10,390 nt of DNA from Acidimicrobiaceae bacterium (GCA_003485885.1 DNHM01000447.1:1-10390); one strand, 5' to 3'. Shown: positions 1 to 6,551, numbered from the stretch's first letter. Program-made: numbers and translations. Notes: generated by a model not told the origin, from the letters alone.

Positions 1-735
1 GGTTACGCCGCCCTTGTCGATCATGGCTGCGATCGCATCGGTGATCTGTATCTCGCCGCCAACCCCAGGTGGGGTCGCATCGATCTCGTCGAAAATCGAC
101 GGAGGGAAGACATACCTTCCGGGGGCAAGGCCATAGTTCGATGCGGCCTCTTCGATCGGCGGTTTCTCGATAATATCTCGGACCTCGATGCGATCGCCGT
201 CGATGCTGATCGGTTCGATTACGCCGTAGGAAATGACTTCTTCAAGCGGATAATGGCCAGCGGCGATGACCGCGGATTGGGTCTCGGCCTGCACCTCGAT
301 CATCCGGCTAAGGAGAGCCCCGTCGTCGACCAGGATGTCATCGGGCAACAGCACAGCAAAAGGTTCGTCGCCAACAAAACTGCGGGCCATACCAATTGCA
401 TGGCCTAACCCAAGTGGACGACCTTGGCGGGTGAAGTGCAGCTTGATCATCGACGAAAGGTTCTGCACCAGTGCAAGCATGTCGAGCTTGCCTCGAGCCT
501 CGAGCAACCCCTCGAGCTCATAGTTCGTATCGAAATGATCCTCGAGTGCCTTCTTTGACGGCGCAGTGATGACCAGGATGTCTTCTATCCCGGCGCCGAT
601 CGCTTCCTCGATCACATACTGAATTGCCGGCTTATCGACAATGGAAAGCATTTCCTTGGGCACTGCCTTAGTGGCAGGAAGGAACCTGGTTCCGAGCCCA
701 GCTGCTGGAATGACTGCCTTGCGTACATGTGGCAT
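1..735 (-). CDS. galU: UTP--glucose-1-phosphate uridylyltransferase (GalU), C-terminus cut by window edge
   Basis: GalU makes UDP-glucose from UTP and glucose-1-phosphate in the cytosol, feeding polysaccharide and glycolipid synthesis. Reading the minus strand from the ATG at 735 gives 245 codons with no stop before the edge. Family proteins are about 290-300 residues, so roughly 50 C-terminal residues are missing. The N-terminus carries the nucleotide-binding signature GLGTRFLPATKAVPKE (residues 13-28). Later come an LLPDD stretch (about 129-133), an EKP motif, and GGEIQITDAI near the cut end, all typical of the family. It lies 54 bases after plsY on the same strand. No Shine-Dalgarno sequence precedes the ATG, but a TAnnnT element sits six bases upstream, so it may have its own leaderless transcript. 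The start is well supported because homologues begin with a similar short lead into KAVIPAAGLGTR. Confidence 0.95.
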   Translation of the reverse strand, partial: MPHVRKAVIPAAGLGTRFLPATKAVPKEMLSIVDKPAIQYVIEEAIGAGIEDILVITAPSKKALEDHFDTNYELEGLLEARGKLDMLALVQNLSSMIKLHFTRQGRPLGLGHAIGMARSFVGDEPFAVLLPDDILVDDGALLSRMIEVQAETQSAVIAAGHYPLEEVISYGVIEPISIDGDRIEVRDIIEKPPIEEAASNYGLAPGRYVFPPSIFDEIDATPPGVGGEIQITDAIAAMIDKGGVT

Positions 736-747
736 GTGTTCAGGTTA
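736..747 (-). promoter_or_regulatory. Possible leaderless -10 element for galU
   Basis: On the minus strand TAACCT (747 to 742) is followed by six bases and then the galU ATG at 735. TAnnnT followed by 6-7 bases and a start codon is the usual arrangement of leaderless actinobacterial transcripts. The gene also lacks a visible ribosome binding site. No -35 element is obvious. This is inference from spacing only. Confidence 0.4.
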
Positions 748-789
748 GTGGTGGGCTCGTGGGTCACCGAGTGTCGAAGGGCGAACCTG

Positions 790-1359
790 TCAGTCCGCAC
801 GAGCAACAAAGAAGGCACGAATGTTTGTGTGGTGTCGTGCGACGATCAGCACGGTGATGCCCCAGGCGATGAGGACCTCGGCGATTGGACGGCCCATCAC
901 CATGGTGCCGATCGCGACTGTTGGAGTGCCTGTCATCGCTCCGATGAACGAGTGACCCGACAGCTTGGCGCTTCCGATCCATACGACGAGTGCGATGGGG
1001 GCCAGGATCGGCCAGGCGCCGATGGTCATGCCGCCGAAACACGCGACCCCCTTGCCACCTCTGCTGGAACGGACGGGCGGGAAAATGTGTCCGATAACTG
1101 CCGCTGCGCCACATGCCGCAGCCAGCGTGGTGCCGCCGAGCCACTGTCCGAGCCAGGCAGCAATGAGGGCCTTGGCTACGTCGATGACCAGGGTCGCACC
1201 TCCGGCCTTTAGTCCGGCGATGCGAAACATGTTGGTTGCGCCGGGATTTCCCGACCCTTCGCGCGTCGGATTATGGCCGACGATACGACCAATCAAGAGT
1301 GCAGACGGGAAGGTGCCCAAGAAAAATGCACCGACCACGAGGAGCCAATCGAAATCCAC
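790..1359 (-). CDS. plsY: Acyl-phosphate:glycerol-3-phosphate acyltransferase (PlsY)
   Basis: PlsY is an integral membrane enzyme that transfers an acyl chain from acyl-phosphate to glycerol-3-phosphate, giving lysophosphatidic acid, the first committed step of phospholipid synthesis. The family motifs are visible: GSGNPGATN (residues 35-43), SSRGGKGVA (98-106) and HHTNI near the C-terminus (176-180). Hydrophobic segments lie between them. I chose the GTG at 1359 (189 residues) because the first membrane helix, a WLLVVGAFFLG stretch ending in FPSALLIGR, follows directly, as in homologues of about 200 residues. A longer reading to an ATG at 1440 adds 27 charged residues unlike the family and overlaps the divergent fmdB-type gene, so I rejected it. 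galU follows downstream on the same strand. Confidence 0.93.
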   Translation of the reverse strand: MDFDWLLVVGAFFLGTFPSALLIGRIVGHNPTREGSGNPGATNMFRIAGLKAGGATLVIDVAKALIAAWLGQWLGGTTLAAACGAAAVIGHIFPPVRSSRGGKGVACFGGMTIGAWPILAPIALVVWIGSAKLSGHSFIGAMTGTPTVAIGTMVMGRPIAEVLIAWGITVLIVARHHTNIRAFFVARAD

Positions 1360-1365
1360 TTCCGC

Positions 1366-1371
1366 TAGTCT
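1366..1371 (+). promoter_or_regulatory. Possible -10 element for the FmdB-type gene
   Basis: TAGTCT fits TAnnnT and lies 12 bases before the ATG at 1384. No Shine-Dalgarno sequence is seen before that ATG. Transcription would start only a few bases before the start codon, giving a very short or leaderless transcript. The whole divergent region from the plsY GTG to this ATG is 24 bases, so any -35 region would lie inside plsY. Confidence 0.3.
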
Positions 1372-1383
1372 CTCATCTGCGCT

Positions 1384-1764
1384 ATGCCGACATACGACTA
1401 TCACTGTGAGACTTGTGGACTCGACTTCGAGCTCCAACAAGCATTCTCTGAAGACACCCTCGCAAAATGCCCGACCAAGAAGTCTGGCCGCAGCCCTGAA
1501 GGCTGCGCCAAAAGTGGTCGCGGCAAGGTAACAAAGGTTTTCAGCGCGCCTGGTATTACTTTTAAGGGAACCGGTTTCTACAAGAACGACAGCCGGGGTT
1601 CGTCCTCGTCGACTACACCGTCTTCGTCGGGGTCTGATTCGTCGAGTTCGACGGAAAAGTCAGACTCGTCGAGTTCGACAACGAAGTCGGATTCGTCCGG
1701 TTTCACGTCGAAGTCGGATTCCTCGAGTTCAAGTTCGACATCGTCTTCGTCGTCCTCGGACTAG
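1384..1764 (+). CDS. FmdB-family zinc-ribbon protein with repetitive Ser-rich tail
   Basis: This 126-residue protein starts MPTYDYHCETCG and contains the FmdB core. The first knuckle is C8-x2-C11, followed by the AFSEDTLAKCP segment, then KVTKVFSAPGITFKGTGFY (48-66). FmdB-family proteins are small, of uncertain function, and sometimes described as putative regulatory proteins. Two things are odd. The second knuckle, normally CPxC, is C29-x11-C41 with a basic insert between the cysteines. And residues 72-126 form a low-complexity tail, including four 9-residue units of the type SDSSSSTxK (84-119). The tail is probably disordered and may carry modifications, but that is inference. The ATG at 1384 is the only start that keeps the invariant MPTY opening. 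The SAF-domain gene follows after 65 bases. Confidence 0.88.
   Translation: MPTYDYHCETCGLDFELQQAFSEDTLAKCPTKKSGRSPEGCAKSGRGKVTKVFSAPGITFKGTGFYKNDSRGSSSSTTPSSSGSDSSSSTEKSDSSSSTTKSDSSGFTSKSDSSSSSSTSSSSSSD
1633..1740 (+). repeat. Four 27-base in-frame tandem repeats (9-residue Ser/Asp/Lys unit)
   Basis: Translation shows units SDSSSSTEK, SDSSSSTTK, SDSSGFTSK and SDSSSSSST end to end, covering residues 84-119 of the FmdB-type protein. At DNA level the units share gaTTCGTCGAGTTCGAC-like cores with drift, so the array is in-frame and imperfect. A poly-Ser run ending in Asp follows to the stop. Copy number could vary between strains through slippage. Confidence 0.85.
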
Positions 1765-1783
1765 CGAGAACCGCTCTTTCCGC

Positions 1784-1809
1784 ACATTCTGCTTCCCCAA
1801 CATTCTGCT
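1784..1809. repeat. Pair of 10-base direct repeats upstream of the SAF gene
   Basis: ACATTCTGCT occurs at 1784-1793 and again at 1800-1809, a 16-base period, in the gap between the FmdB-type gene and the SAF gene. The second copy ends about 10 bases before the ribosome binding site. It could be a binding site for a regulator or chance duplication; nothing else supports either. Confidence 0.5.
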
Positions 1810-1816
1810 AGTCAGT

Positions 1817-1825
1817 AAGGGAGGC
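1817..1825 (+). promoter_or_regulatory. Strong ribosome binding site for the SAF-domain gene
   Basis: AAGGGAGGC is a good Shine-Dalgarno match placed four bases before the ATG at 1830. It fixes that start and argues against the overlapping +1 frame that opens at 1834. Confidence 0.75.
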
Positions 1826-1829
1826 GGAC

Positions 1830-2453
1830 ATGCGTGTTCGTCAACGGACTCGTTCGCTTCGTGTGGTTTGGGCCCCGTCGCTCGTTCGGCGGCTTATTCG
1901 GCACCGCCTTGTCCAGGCTGGTGTCGTGGGCGCCGTGGGTCTTGCCATGGTCACGACGGTTTCGGCCAAAGCCGCAGTGTTGGACGGGCAACGTGCCGAA
2001 TGGGGTGAGCCGGCAGCGGTTGTGGTCGTGACCGAACCAGTTGCGCCGGGGGAGCCGGTGATGGGCGCGACCGAGATCCGTCGTCTTCCCCTTGCCCTGA
2101 CGCCACCAGATGCAGCGTCGTATGTCTCACCAGACAGCCTGGCCAAGGTGGCGCTGTACCCGGGCGAGGTTGTGTTGAGTACTCGGCTAACGCTGCCAGG
2201 CCGCAGTAGCGGTGGGTCATCGACAGCGGCGCTCACGTTGCCGGTGGCCGTCCAGTCGCCGCTGCTGGTCGAGGGCGACTTGGTGGACCTCTGGATCGTG
2301 GACGGTGCTGATCTATCGAGTAGCCGAGTCGCCGAACACGTTTCTGTACTCGCGTTTTCTGAACGAGATATCACGGTGGCGGTGCCAAACGGCCAGATTG
2401 AACGAGCAACCGCAGCATCACTGCGTCCGGTGATCGTCACCCGTATTGGCTGA
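1830..2453 (+). CDS. Membrane-anchored SAF-domain protein (CpaB/FlgA-like)
   Basis: The 207-residue protein has a basic N-terminus (several Arg in residues 2-26), one hydrophobic segment at about 28-46, and an extracytoplasmic part. Residues about 61-123 fit a SAF domain: an AAVVVVTEPVAPGEPV opening, the IRRLPLAL segment, then VALYPGEVVLSTRL. This is the pattern of CpaB/RcpC pilus-assembly and FlgA-type proteins. A beta-rich stretch follows (LLVEGDLVDLWIV at 145-157, then VSVLAFSERDITVAV). Many actinobacteria carry such a stand-alone SAF protein without a pilus locus, and none is visible here, so its role is unknown. It probably shares a transcript with the FmdB-type gene. It converges on uppP with a 20-base gap and no evident terminator. 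Confidence 0.82.
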   Translation: MRVRQRTRSLRVVWAPSLVRRLIRHRLVQAGVVGAVGLAMVTTVSAKAAVLDGQRAEWGEPAAVVVVTEPVAPGEPVMGATEIRRLPLALTPPDAASYVSPDSLAKVALYPGEVVLSTRLTLPGRSSGGSSTAALTLPVAVQSPLLVEGDLVDLWIVDGADLSSSRVAEHVSVLAFSERDITVAVPNGQIERATAASLRPVIVTRIG

Positions 2454-2473
2454 CAACCGAACGGCTAGGTGTT

Positions 2474-3307
2474 TTAGCGGGCAAAGAGAACAGCGAAGAT
2501 GCCGATGGCGGCGACCACGCGGTACAAAGCGAAGCCATCGAACGTGACCTTGGCCAACAGCTTGATCAAACCCCAGACCGCAAGGAAGCCGGTGATGGCC
2601 GAGGCAATCATGCCAGCGGCGAATGCGCCCTTCATGTCTGAGGGGACGCCATCGAGGCCACCGATGTCGAGATATTTGAAGACACCAGCACCAGCGATGA
2701 TTGGCAGGCTCATGAGAAACGACAATCGGGCGGCATGTACTCGGTCGAACTTGAGCACTCGGGCCACCGTGATGGTGATACCAGAACGCGATACCCCAGG
2801 TTGAAGCGCGAGCGCCTGGCCAATACCGATCGCAAGAGCATCCTTGAGTTGGAAGGAATCTACTTCGCGTTCGCCGGGCAGACGATCAGCTACTGCCAGA
2901 ACGATGCCAAATACGGCCAGGGCGGCAGCGGTGAGCCAGATCTTGTCATCGCTCGCAAGAACCTCTTCGAGGAGCACACCAGTGATGCCGGCGGGAATGG
3001 TGGCCACGATCAGCAGCCAACCTACTCGGGCATCGGTCGACAGGCCGTCGACACGATTAGCTGCGTGTAATGACCCGACACCAGCCTTGAGATAACGCCA
3101 GATATCGCCCCAGAAGTACGCCACAGCGCCAACGAGGGTGCCCAGGTGGAGGGCAACGTCAAACGCGTTTGCGAGCTCGTCGTTACCTTCGAAGTCGTTC
3201 CAGTCGAACAACCACGGCACCAGTTGGAGGTGGCCGCTCGACGACACCGGTAGGAACTCGGTCAGTCCCTGGACAATACCGAGGACGATCGCCCGGAAAA
3301 TCGACAT
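2474..3307 (-). CDS. uppP: Undecaprenyl-diphosphate phosphatase (UppP/BacA)
   Basis: UppP is a polytopic membrane phosphatase that turns undecaprenyl pyrophosphate into undecaprenyl phosphate, the carrier for peptidoglycan and other wall polymers. Overexpression confers bacitracin resistance in known cases. The 277-residue length is normal. The first active-site motif is clear: QGLTEFLPVSSSGH at residues 13-26 (Q13, E17, H26). The second is PGVSRSG at 170-176, with R174 at the family's conserved arginine. Hydrophobic helices fill the rest. The ATG at 3307 gives the standard start a few residues before the first motif. It follows tldE by 18 bases on the same strand and is probably the last gene of the tldD-tldE-uppP transcript. 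The ribosome binding site is weak. Confidence 0.97.
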   Translation of the reverse strand: MSIFRAIVLGIVQGLTEFLPVSSSGHLQLVPWLFDWNDFEGNDELANAFDVALHLGTLVGAVAYFWGDIWRYLKAGVGSLHAANRVDGLSTDARVGWLLIVATIPAGITGVLLEEVLASDDKIWLTAAALAVFGIVLAVADRLPGEREVDSFQLKDALAIGIGQALALQPGVSRSGITITVARVLKFDRVHAARLSFLMSLPIIAGAGVFKYLDIGGLDGVPSDMKGAFAAGMIASAITGFLAVWGLIKLLAKVTFDGFALYRVVAAIGIFAVLFAR

Positions 3308-3325
3308 GAGGGAAGTGTGGTCGAC

Positions 3326-4669
3326 TCAGGCGCCGCTGAGAGTGATATCGCCAACAGCAAGCGAGAGACCAGCTGCGCTGCTCGGCAACCATTCGATATC
3401 GCCACCAACCTCGATCACGTCGAGCAACATGCGCTGCAAGGTGGAACCAATGGTGAACTCGCGGAGTGGTTCGGCCAACTCGCCGTTGCGGATACGCAGG
3501 CCATCAGCGCCCGTGGAGAAATCGCCGCTGATCGGGTTCACTCCAGAGTGCAGTCCAGAAACGCCTTGGATGAGCACGCCGTTGTCGATGCCAGCGATGA
3601 TGTCGGCCTGGGCCCGTTCGCCCGGCACCAGGGAGAGGGCAATGGTGCCAACACCCGGTGTCGAGGAGTAACCCCGTATTGCATTACCGGTGGACGCGGC
3701 GTCGAGTCGGCGGCCGGTGTAGCTGTTGTGCACGAACATGTTCAGCCGGCCCTGGTCGATCAGCACGTTTCGACGAGTGGCCAAACCCTCGCCGTCGGCT
3801 TCCGATGCGGTGAAGGCTTTGGGGTTCGTCGGGTCATCGACCAGCGTGATGGTGGCCGCTGCCACCGTGTCGCCCAAGCGGTCGGCGAACAATGATCGGC
3901 CCTTCAGCAACGCTTCGCCCGACAGGGTTGAACCGATGATGCCAAGGAACTGAGCGGTAACCATTGGGTCGAGGACCACGGTGAGTCGTTCGGTTGGTGG
4001 TTTGATGGCGCCCAGGAGGCGAGTTGAGCGCTCGACGGCCATCTGTGATGCGTAGTCAAGATCGAGCTGGCGCGGGTCTCGGTGAACCGAATAACCAAAC
4101 CCGACTTGGGTTTCGTCTTCGCCGCCAGCGATCACGGTGGCGGTCACATACGAACCGCTGTCGCGGTCACCCATGCGGATGCCCTTGGTGGAGACAACCG
4201 CCGCATGGCCAACACTGTCGGCAAAGTCGACGGACTCGACCAGCATGACCCGAGGGTCGCGGCCGTTGGTCATCGCTTCGAGTTCGAGGGCGAGAGCGAT
4301 CTTGGCATCGGTCTCGAAGGTATTGACCGATTCGTCGTAGAGGTCGAGCTCGGCCATCGGCACACCATCGGGTTCGGCGAGGTCCAAGTCGGGGTCAACC
4401 GAGCCAAAGGTTGCGTTGTCTCGTGCTTCGCTGAGTGTGGAATCGATGACGTCGGGGTCGAGGGAGCCGGCCCAGGCGAAACCCTGACGCTGGTTGTTGA
4501 TGACTCGTATACCAATGCCTTGTGACGTCGCTGAGGTGAACGACTCGACGTCGCCGTCGAAGACGCGGACCTCCGTGTCGGTCTCGTTGACCACGATGGC
4601 TTCGATTTGTTCGCCGGGTTTGGCGCGGGCGACGACGCGATCGCCAAGAGCAAGAAGTTCGTCAAGCAT
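3326..4669 (-). CDS. tldE: TldE/PmbA, partner subunit of the TldD/TldE metalloprotease
   Basis: This is a 447-residue member of the TldD/PmbA family. In the known enterobacterial case TldD and TldE form a heterodimeric zinc protease that trims unfolded or ribosomally made modified peptides (microcin B17 leader) and the CcdA antitoxin. TldE lacks the zinc ligands, and none is seen here: no HExxxH occurs. Family traits present are the GIGIRVI segment near residue 70, a middle YSSTPGVG region, and the closing GGDIEWLP block with SLAVGDITLSGA at the end. The ATG at 4669 begins 8 bases after the tldD stop, with an AGGA overlapping that stop as the likely ribosome binding site, so the two genes are translationally close. 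Identification is firm; the peptide substrate is unknown. Confidence 0.94.
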   Translation of the reverse strand: MLDELLALGDRVVARAKPGEQIEAIVVNETDTEVRVFDGDVESFTSATSQGIGIRVINNQRQGFAWAGSLDPDVIDSTLSEARDNATFGSVDPDLDLAEPDGVPMAELDLYDESVNTFETDAKIALALELEAMTNGRDPRVMLVESVDFADSVGHAAVVSTKGIRMGDRDSGSYVTATVIAGGEDETQVGFGYSVHRDPRQLDLDYASQMAVERSTRLLGAIKPPTERLTVVLDPMVTAQFLGIIGSTLSGEALLKGRSLFADRLGDTVAAATITLVDDPTNPKAFTASEADGEGLATRRNVLIDQGRLNMFVHNSYTGRRLDAASTGNAIRGYSSTPGVGTIALSLVPGERAQADIIAGIDNGVLIQGVSGLHSGVNPISGDFSTGADGLRIRNGELAEPLREFTIGSTLQRMLLDVIEVGGDIEWLPSSAAGLSLAVGDITLSGA

Positions 4670-4677
4670 GGGTGGTC

Positions 4678-6069
4678 CTACGCTGCCGTGCCGCCGACGG
4701 TCAACGCAGGGACCCTCAGTGTTGGGGTGCCGTCGCCAACCGCTACGCCTTGGCCGTCTTTGCCGCAGGTGCCAGGACTTCCCATTTCGAAGTCGTTGCC
4801 GAGGGCGTCGATACTGGTCAGAACCTCGGGGCCGTTGCCGATCAGGTTGCCTTCGCGGATCGGCTCGGTGATCTTGCCATCTTCAATGAGATAGGCCTCG
4901 GTCATACCAAAGACGAAGTCGCCATTGACCGTATTGACCTGGCCGCCGCCAAGCTGGGCCACGAAGATGCCTGAGTCGGTATCGGCGATGATGTCTCCTG
5001 GGTCGGTTTCGCCGTTGGCGATGTAGGTGTTGGTCATGCGGACCATAGGCAGGTGTTTGTAGCTCTGGCGGCGACCGTTGCCGCTGCTGGCTCGGCCTTC
5101 GGCCCGGGCCCGGAGTTCGTCCCACATGAAGTCGATGAGCACACCGTCTTCGATCAGCACATTGCGCTGGGCCGGACGACCCTCGTCGTCTATAGCGAAG
5201 GCGCCCCATTCGTGGGCCATGGTGCCATCGTCGATCAGGGTGACCAGCGGGCTGGCAACAAGTTCACCAACACGGCCAGCAAAAACTGTTGACTGTTTTG
5301 CGACATGGTCGGCCTCGAGGCCATGACCGCAGGCTTCGTGGAACAACACCCCACCGCCGCCTTTGCCGATCACCGTGGTGACCGTGCCCGAAGGAGCTGG
5401 ACGGGCCAGAAGTTTGGTGAGCGCACGCTCGGCTGCCTTGCGAGCAATGTCGGTCACGTCGTACTGGTCGAAGAGTTCGAAGCCCATGGTGTGGCCGACC
5501 GATTCACGCCCGGTCTGCATGCCCGCATCGCCGTTGGCGACACAGGAGACGGAGAACCGGGTCTTGACCTGGTCGTCGCCAGTAAGCAGACCGTCGCTGT
5601 TGGCGATCTGAATACGACGCCGGACGTCTCCGTAACCGACAGACACCTGTGAAATCGCATCACCCACGCCGCGAGCCGCGTCGTTTGCCAGGTTGAGAAG
5701 TTCGACTTTGCGCTGTTTGGCTACCGAGGCGGGATAGATCGCAATCGGGCTTGGAGACGACACGGTCTGCTTCGACAGGTCAACAGTGGTGACACCGCCG
5801 TTGCCATCTCGAGCCGCGTCGGCTGCAGCCTTGGCTGCGATCAACAGGCCCGACTCACTCAGATCAGCGGTGTGCGCAAATCCGGTTGAGTCGCCGACGA
5901 GCACCCGGATGCCAGCGCCACGGCTACGGCCGGACGTCAACTCCTCGATGCGGTCATCGTCAAGGAGGGCGCCAGATGACTGCCGATCCTCGACGAATAT
6001 TTCAGCAAACTCGCCACCACGCCCGGTGGCGGTAGTGAGAGTCTTTTCCAGCAATGCCTGATCGATCAC
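4678..6069 (-). CDS. tldD: TldD, catalytic subunit of the TldD/TldE zinc metalloprotease
   Basis: The 463-residue protein carries the zinc-binding HExxxH signature as HEACGH (residues 244-249), within a Gly-rich GKGGGGVLFHEACGHGLEAD stretch. The closing block of the family is also present (GTCGKDGQGV with C435, then LTVGGT at the end). Its usual cytosolic role is peptide processing with TldE. I chose the GTG at 6069 because a strong GAGGAGG ribosome binding site sits just upstream. The reading then begins VIDQALLEK, as homologues do. The open frame extends to an ATG at 6180, but those 37 extra residues (rich in Arg, Cys and Pro) look unlike the family. A palindrome lies directly upstream of the ribosome binding site, and the divergent thioesterase gene begins 71 bases away. 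Confidence 0.95.
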   Translation of the reverse strand: MIDQALLEKTLTTATGRGGEFAEIFVEDRQSSGALLDDDRIEELTSGRSRGAGIRVLVGDSTGFAHTADLSESGLLIAAKAAADAARDGNGGVTTVDLSKQTVSSPSPIAIYPASVAKQRKVELLNLANDAARGVGDAISQVSVGYGDVRRRIQIANSDGLLTGDDQVKTRFSVSCVANGDAGMQTGRESVGHTMGFELFDQYDVTDIARKAAERALTKLLARPAPSGTVTTVIGKGGGGVLFHEACGHGLEADHVAKQSTVFAGRVGELVASPLVTLIDDGTMAHEWGAFAIDDEGRPAQRNVLIEDGVLIDFMWDELRARAEGRASSGNGRRQSYKHLPMVRMTNTYIANGETDPGDIIADTDSGIFVAQLGGGQVNTVNGDFVFGMTEAYLIEDGKITEPIREGNLIGNGPEVLTSIDALGNDFEMGSPGTCGKDGQGVAVGDGTPTLRVPALTVGGTAA

Positions 6070-6072
6070 GAT

Positions 6073-6080
6073 CCTCCTCG
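6073..6080 (-). promoter_or_regulatory. Strong ribosome binding site deciding the tldD GTG start
   Basis: The minus strand reads CGAGGAGGATC then GTG. The GAGGAGG core ends three to four bases before the GTG at 6069. This supports the GTG over the upstream ATG at 6180. Confidence 0.75.
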
Positions 6081-6098
6081 GCTGTTGCGAGCAACAGC
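6081..6098. promoter_or_regulatory. Perfect 8+2+8 palindrome in the tldD/thioesterase divergent region
   Basis: GCTGTTGC, then GA, then GCAACAGC. The arms are exact reverse complements. As RNA it would form a 7-bp stem with a CGAG tetraloop immediately before the tldD ribosome binding site. As DNA it is a candidate operator for one or both divergent genes. No T-run follows, so it is not a typical intrinsic terminator. Function is inferred. Confidence 0.6.
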
Positions 6099-6140
6099 GA
6101 ACGCAGCGGTGCCGCCACGGTGGTCGTTCAGTGGCGAGGT

Positions 6141-6551
6141 ATGCCGTATCGTACCCAGGTGCACATCGAACCGGGGGCACAGACCCGCGACCAAAGGATT
6201 GTGGCCGATTCTGACACTGCCATCAGTGTGGGAACGGGCGACGTTCCGGTTTTGGCAACCTCGCAACTTTTCGCGTGGAGTGAACAGGCGAGTTTTGAAT
6301 TGCTTGCACCGGTTGTTCCTCAAGGCTCCACATCGGTTGCTGTGCGGGTGCAGCTCGACCACATCCGGGCCGCATCGGCCGGCTGTGTGATCACCATCAT
6401 TGCCACTCTTGAGCGGGTCGAAGGCCGCCGTTATGTTTGTGTCGTGTCTGCCCTTGATGACCAGAATCACGAACTTGCTAACGGCCGAGTCGTTCGTGTT
6501 CTTGTCGAGGTCCAGCCGTTCCTGGCCAAGGCCAGCGGGTCTTCGGAGTAG
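6141..6551 (+). CDS. FlK-like hotdog-fold thioesterase
   Basis: The 136-residue protein matches the small hotdog thioesterase group that includes fluoroacetyl-CoA thioesterase FlK. The recognisable block is VGTGDVPVLATSQLFAWSEQ (residues 30-49), followed by TSVAVRVQLDHIRAA (64-78). FlK uses Thr42, Glu50 and His76. Here T40, E48 and H74 keep exactly those spacings (8 and 26 residues), so catalysis on an acyl-CoA is likely. The FlK glycine 69 position is alanine (A67). Most relatives are not fluoroacetate enzymes, so the substrate is unknown. I chose the ATG at 6141, which matches the family's length. The frame is open back to 6054, but that would run into tldD, and an in-frame GTG at 6120 is a lesser alternative. 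A GCGAGG lies very close to the ATG. The flippase-like gene follows after 15 bases. Confidence 0.82.
   Translation: MPYRTQVHIEPGAQTRDQRIVADSDTAISVGTGDVPVLATSQLFAWSEQASFELLAPVVPQGSTSVAVRVQLDHIRAASAGCVITIIATLERVEGRRYVCVVSALDDQNHELANGRVVRVLVEVQPFLAKASGSSE

Noticed and set aside
727..1212. 161-codon open frame on the plus strand opposite plsY
   Set aside because: It is antisense to a clear PlsY; the translation is low in hydrophobic structure, rich in Asp, Gly and Arg, and matches no family I know.
1360..1440. N-terminal extension of plsY to an ATG at 1440
   Set aside because: The 27 extra residues are not PlsY-like and would overlap the FmdB-type gene, whose MPTY start is firm.
1841..2440. 199-codon open frame on the minus strand opposite the SAF gene
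   Set aside because: Shadow of a GC-rich gene; the SAF gene has a strong ribosome binding site and domain match, while this frame has neither.
2454..2473. Terminator between the convergent SAF and uppP genes
   Set aside because: The 20-base gap holds a short T-run but no hairpin that I can draw with convincing pairing.
6115..6123. CCAC-G-GTGG mini-palindrome in the same divergent region
   Set aside because: Arms of four bases are expected by chance in GC-rich DNA, and nothing ties it to a start or ribosome binding site.
6054..6140. N-terminal extension of the thioesterase to an ATG at 6054
   Set aside because: It would overlap the tldD start and ribosome binding site, and the extra Ser/Arg-rich residues are absent from the family.
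6070..6180. N-terminal extension of tldD to an ATG at 6180
   Set aside because: The extra residues are Arg/Cys/Pro-rich and unlike TldD, and a strong ribosome binding site marks the GTG at 6069.
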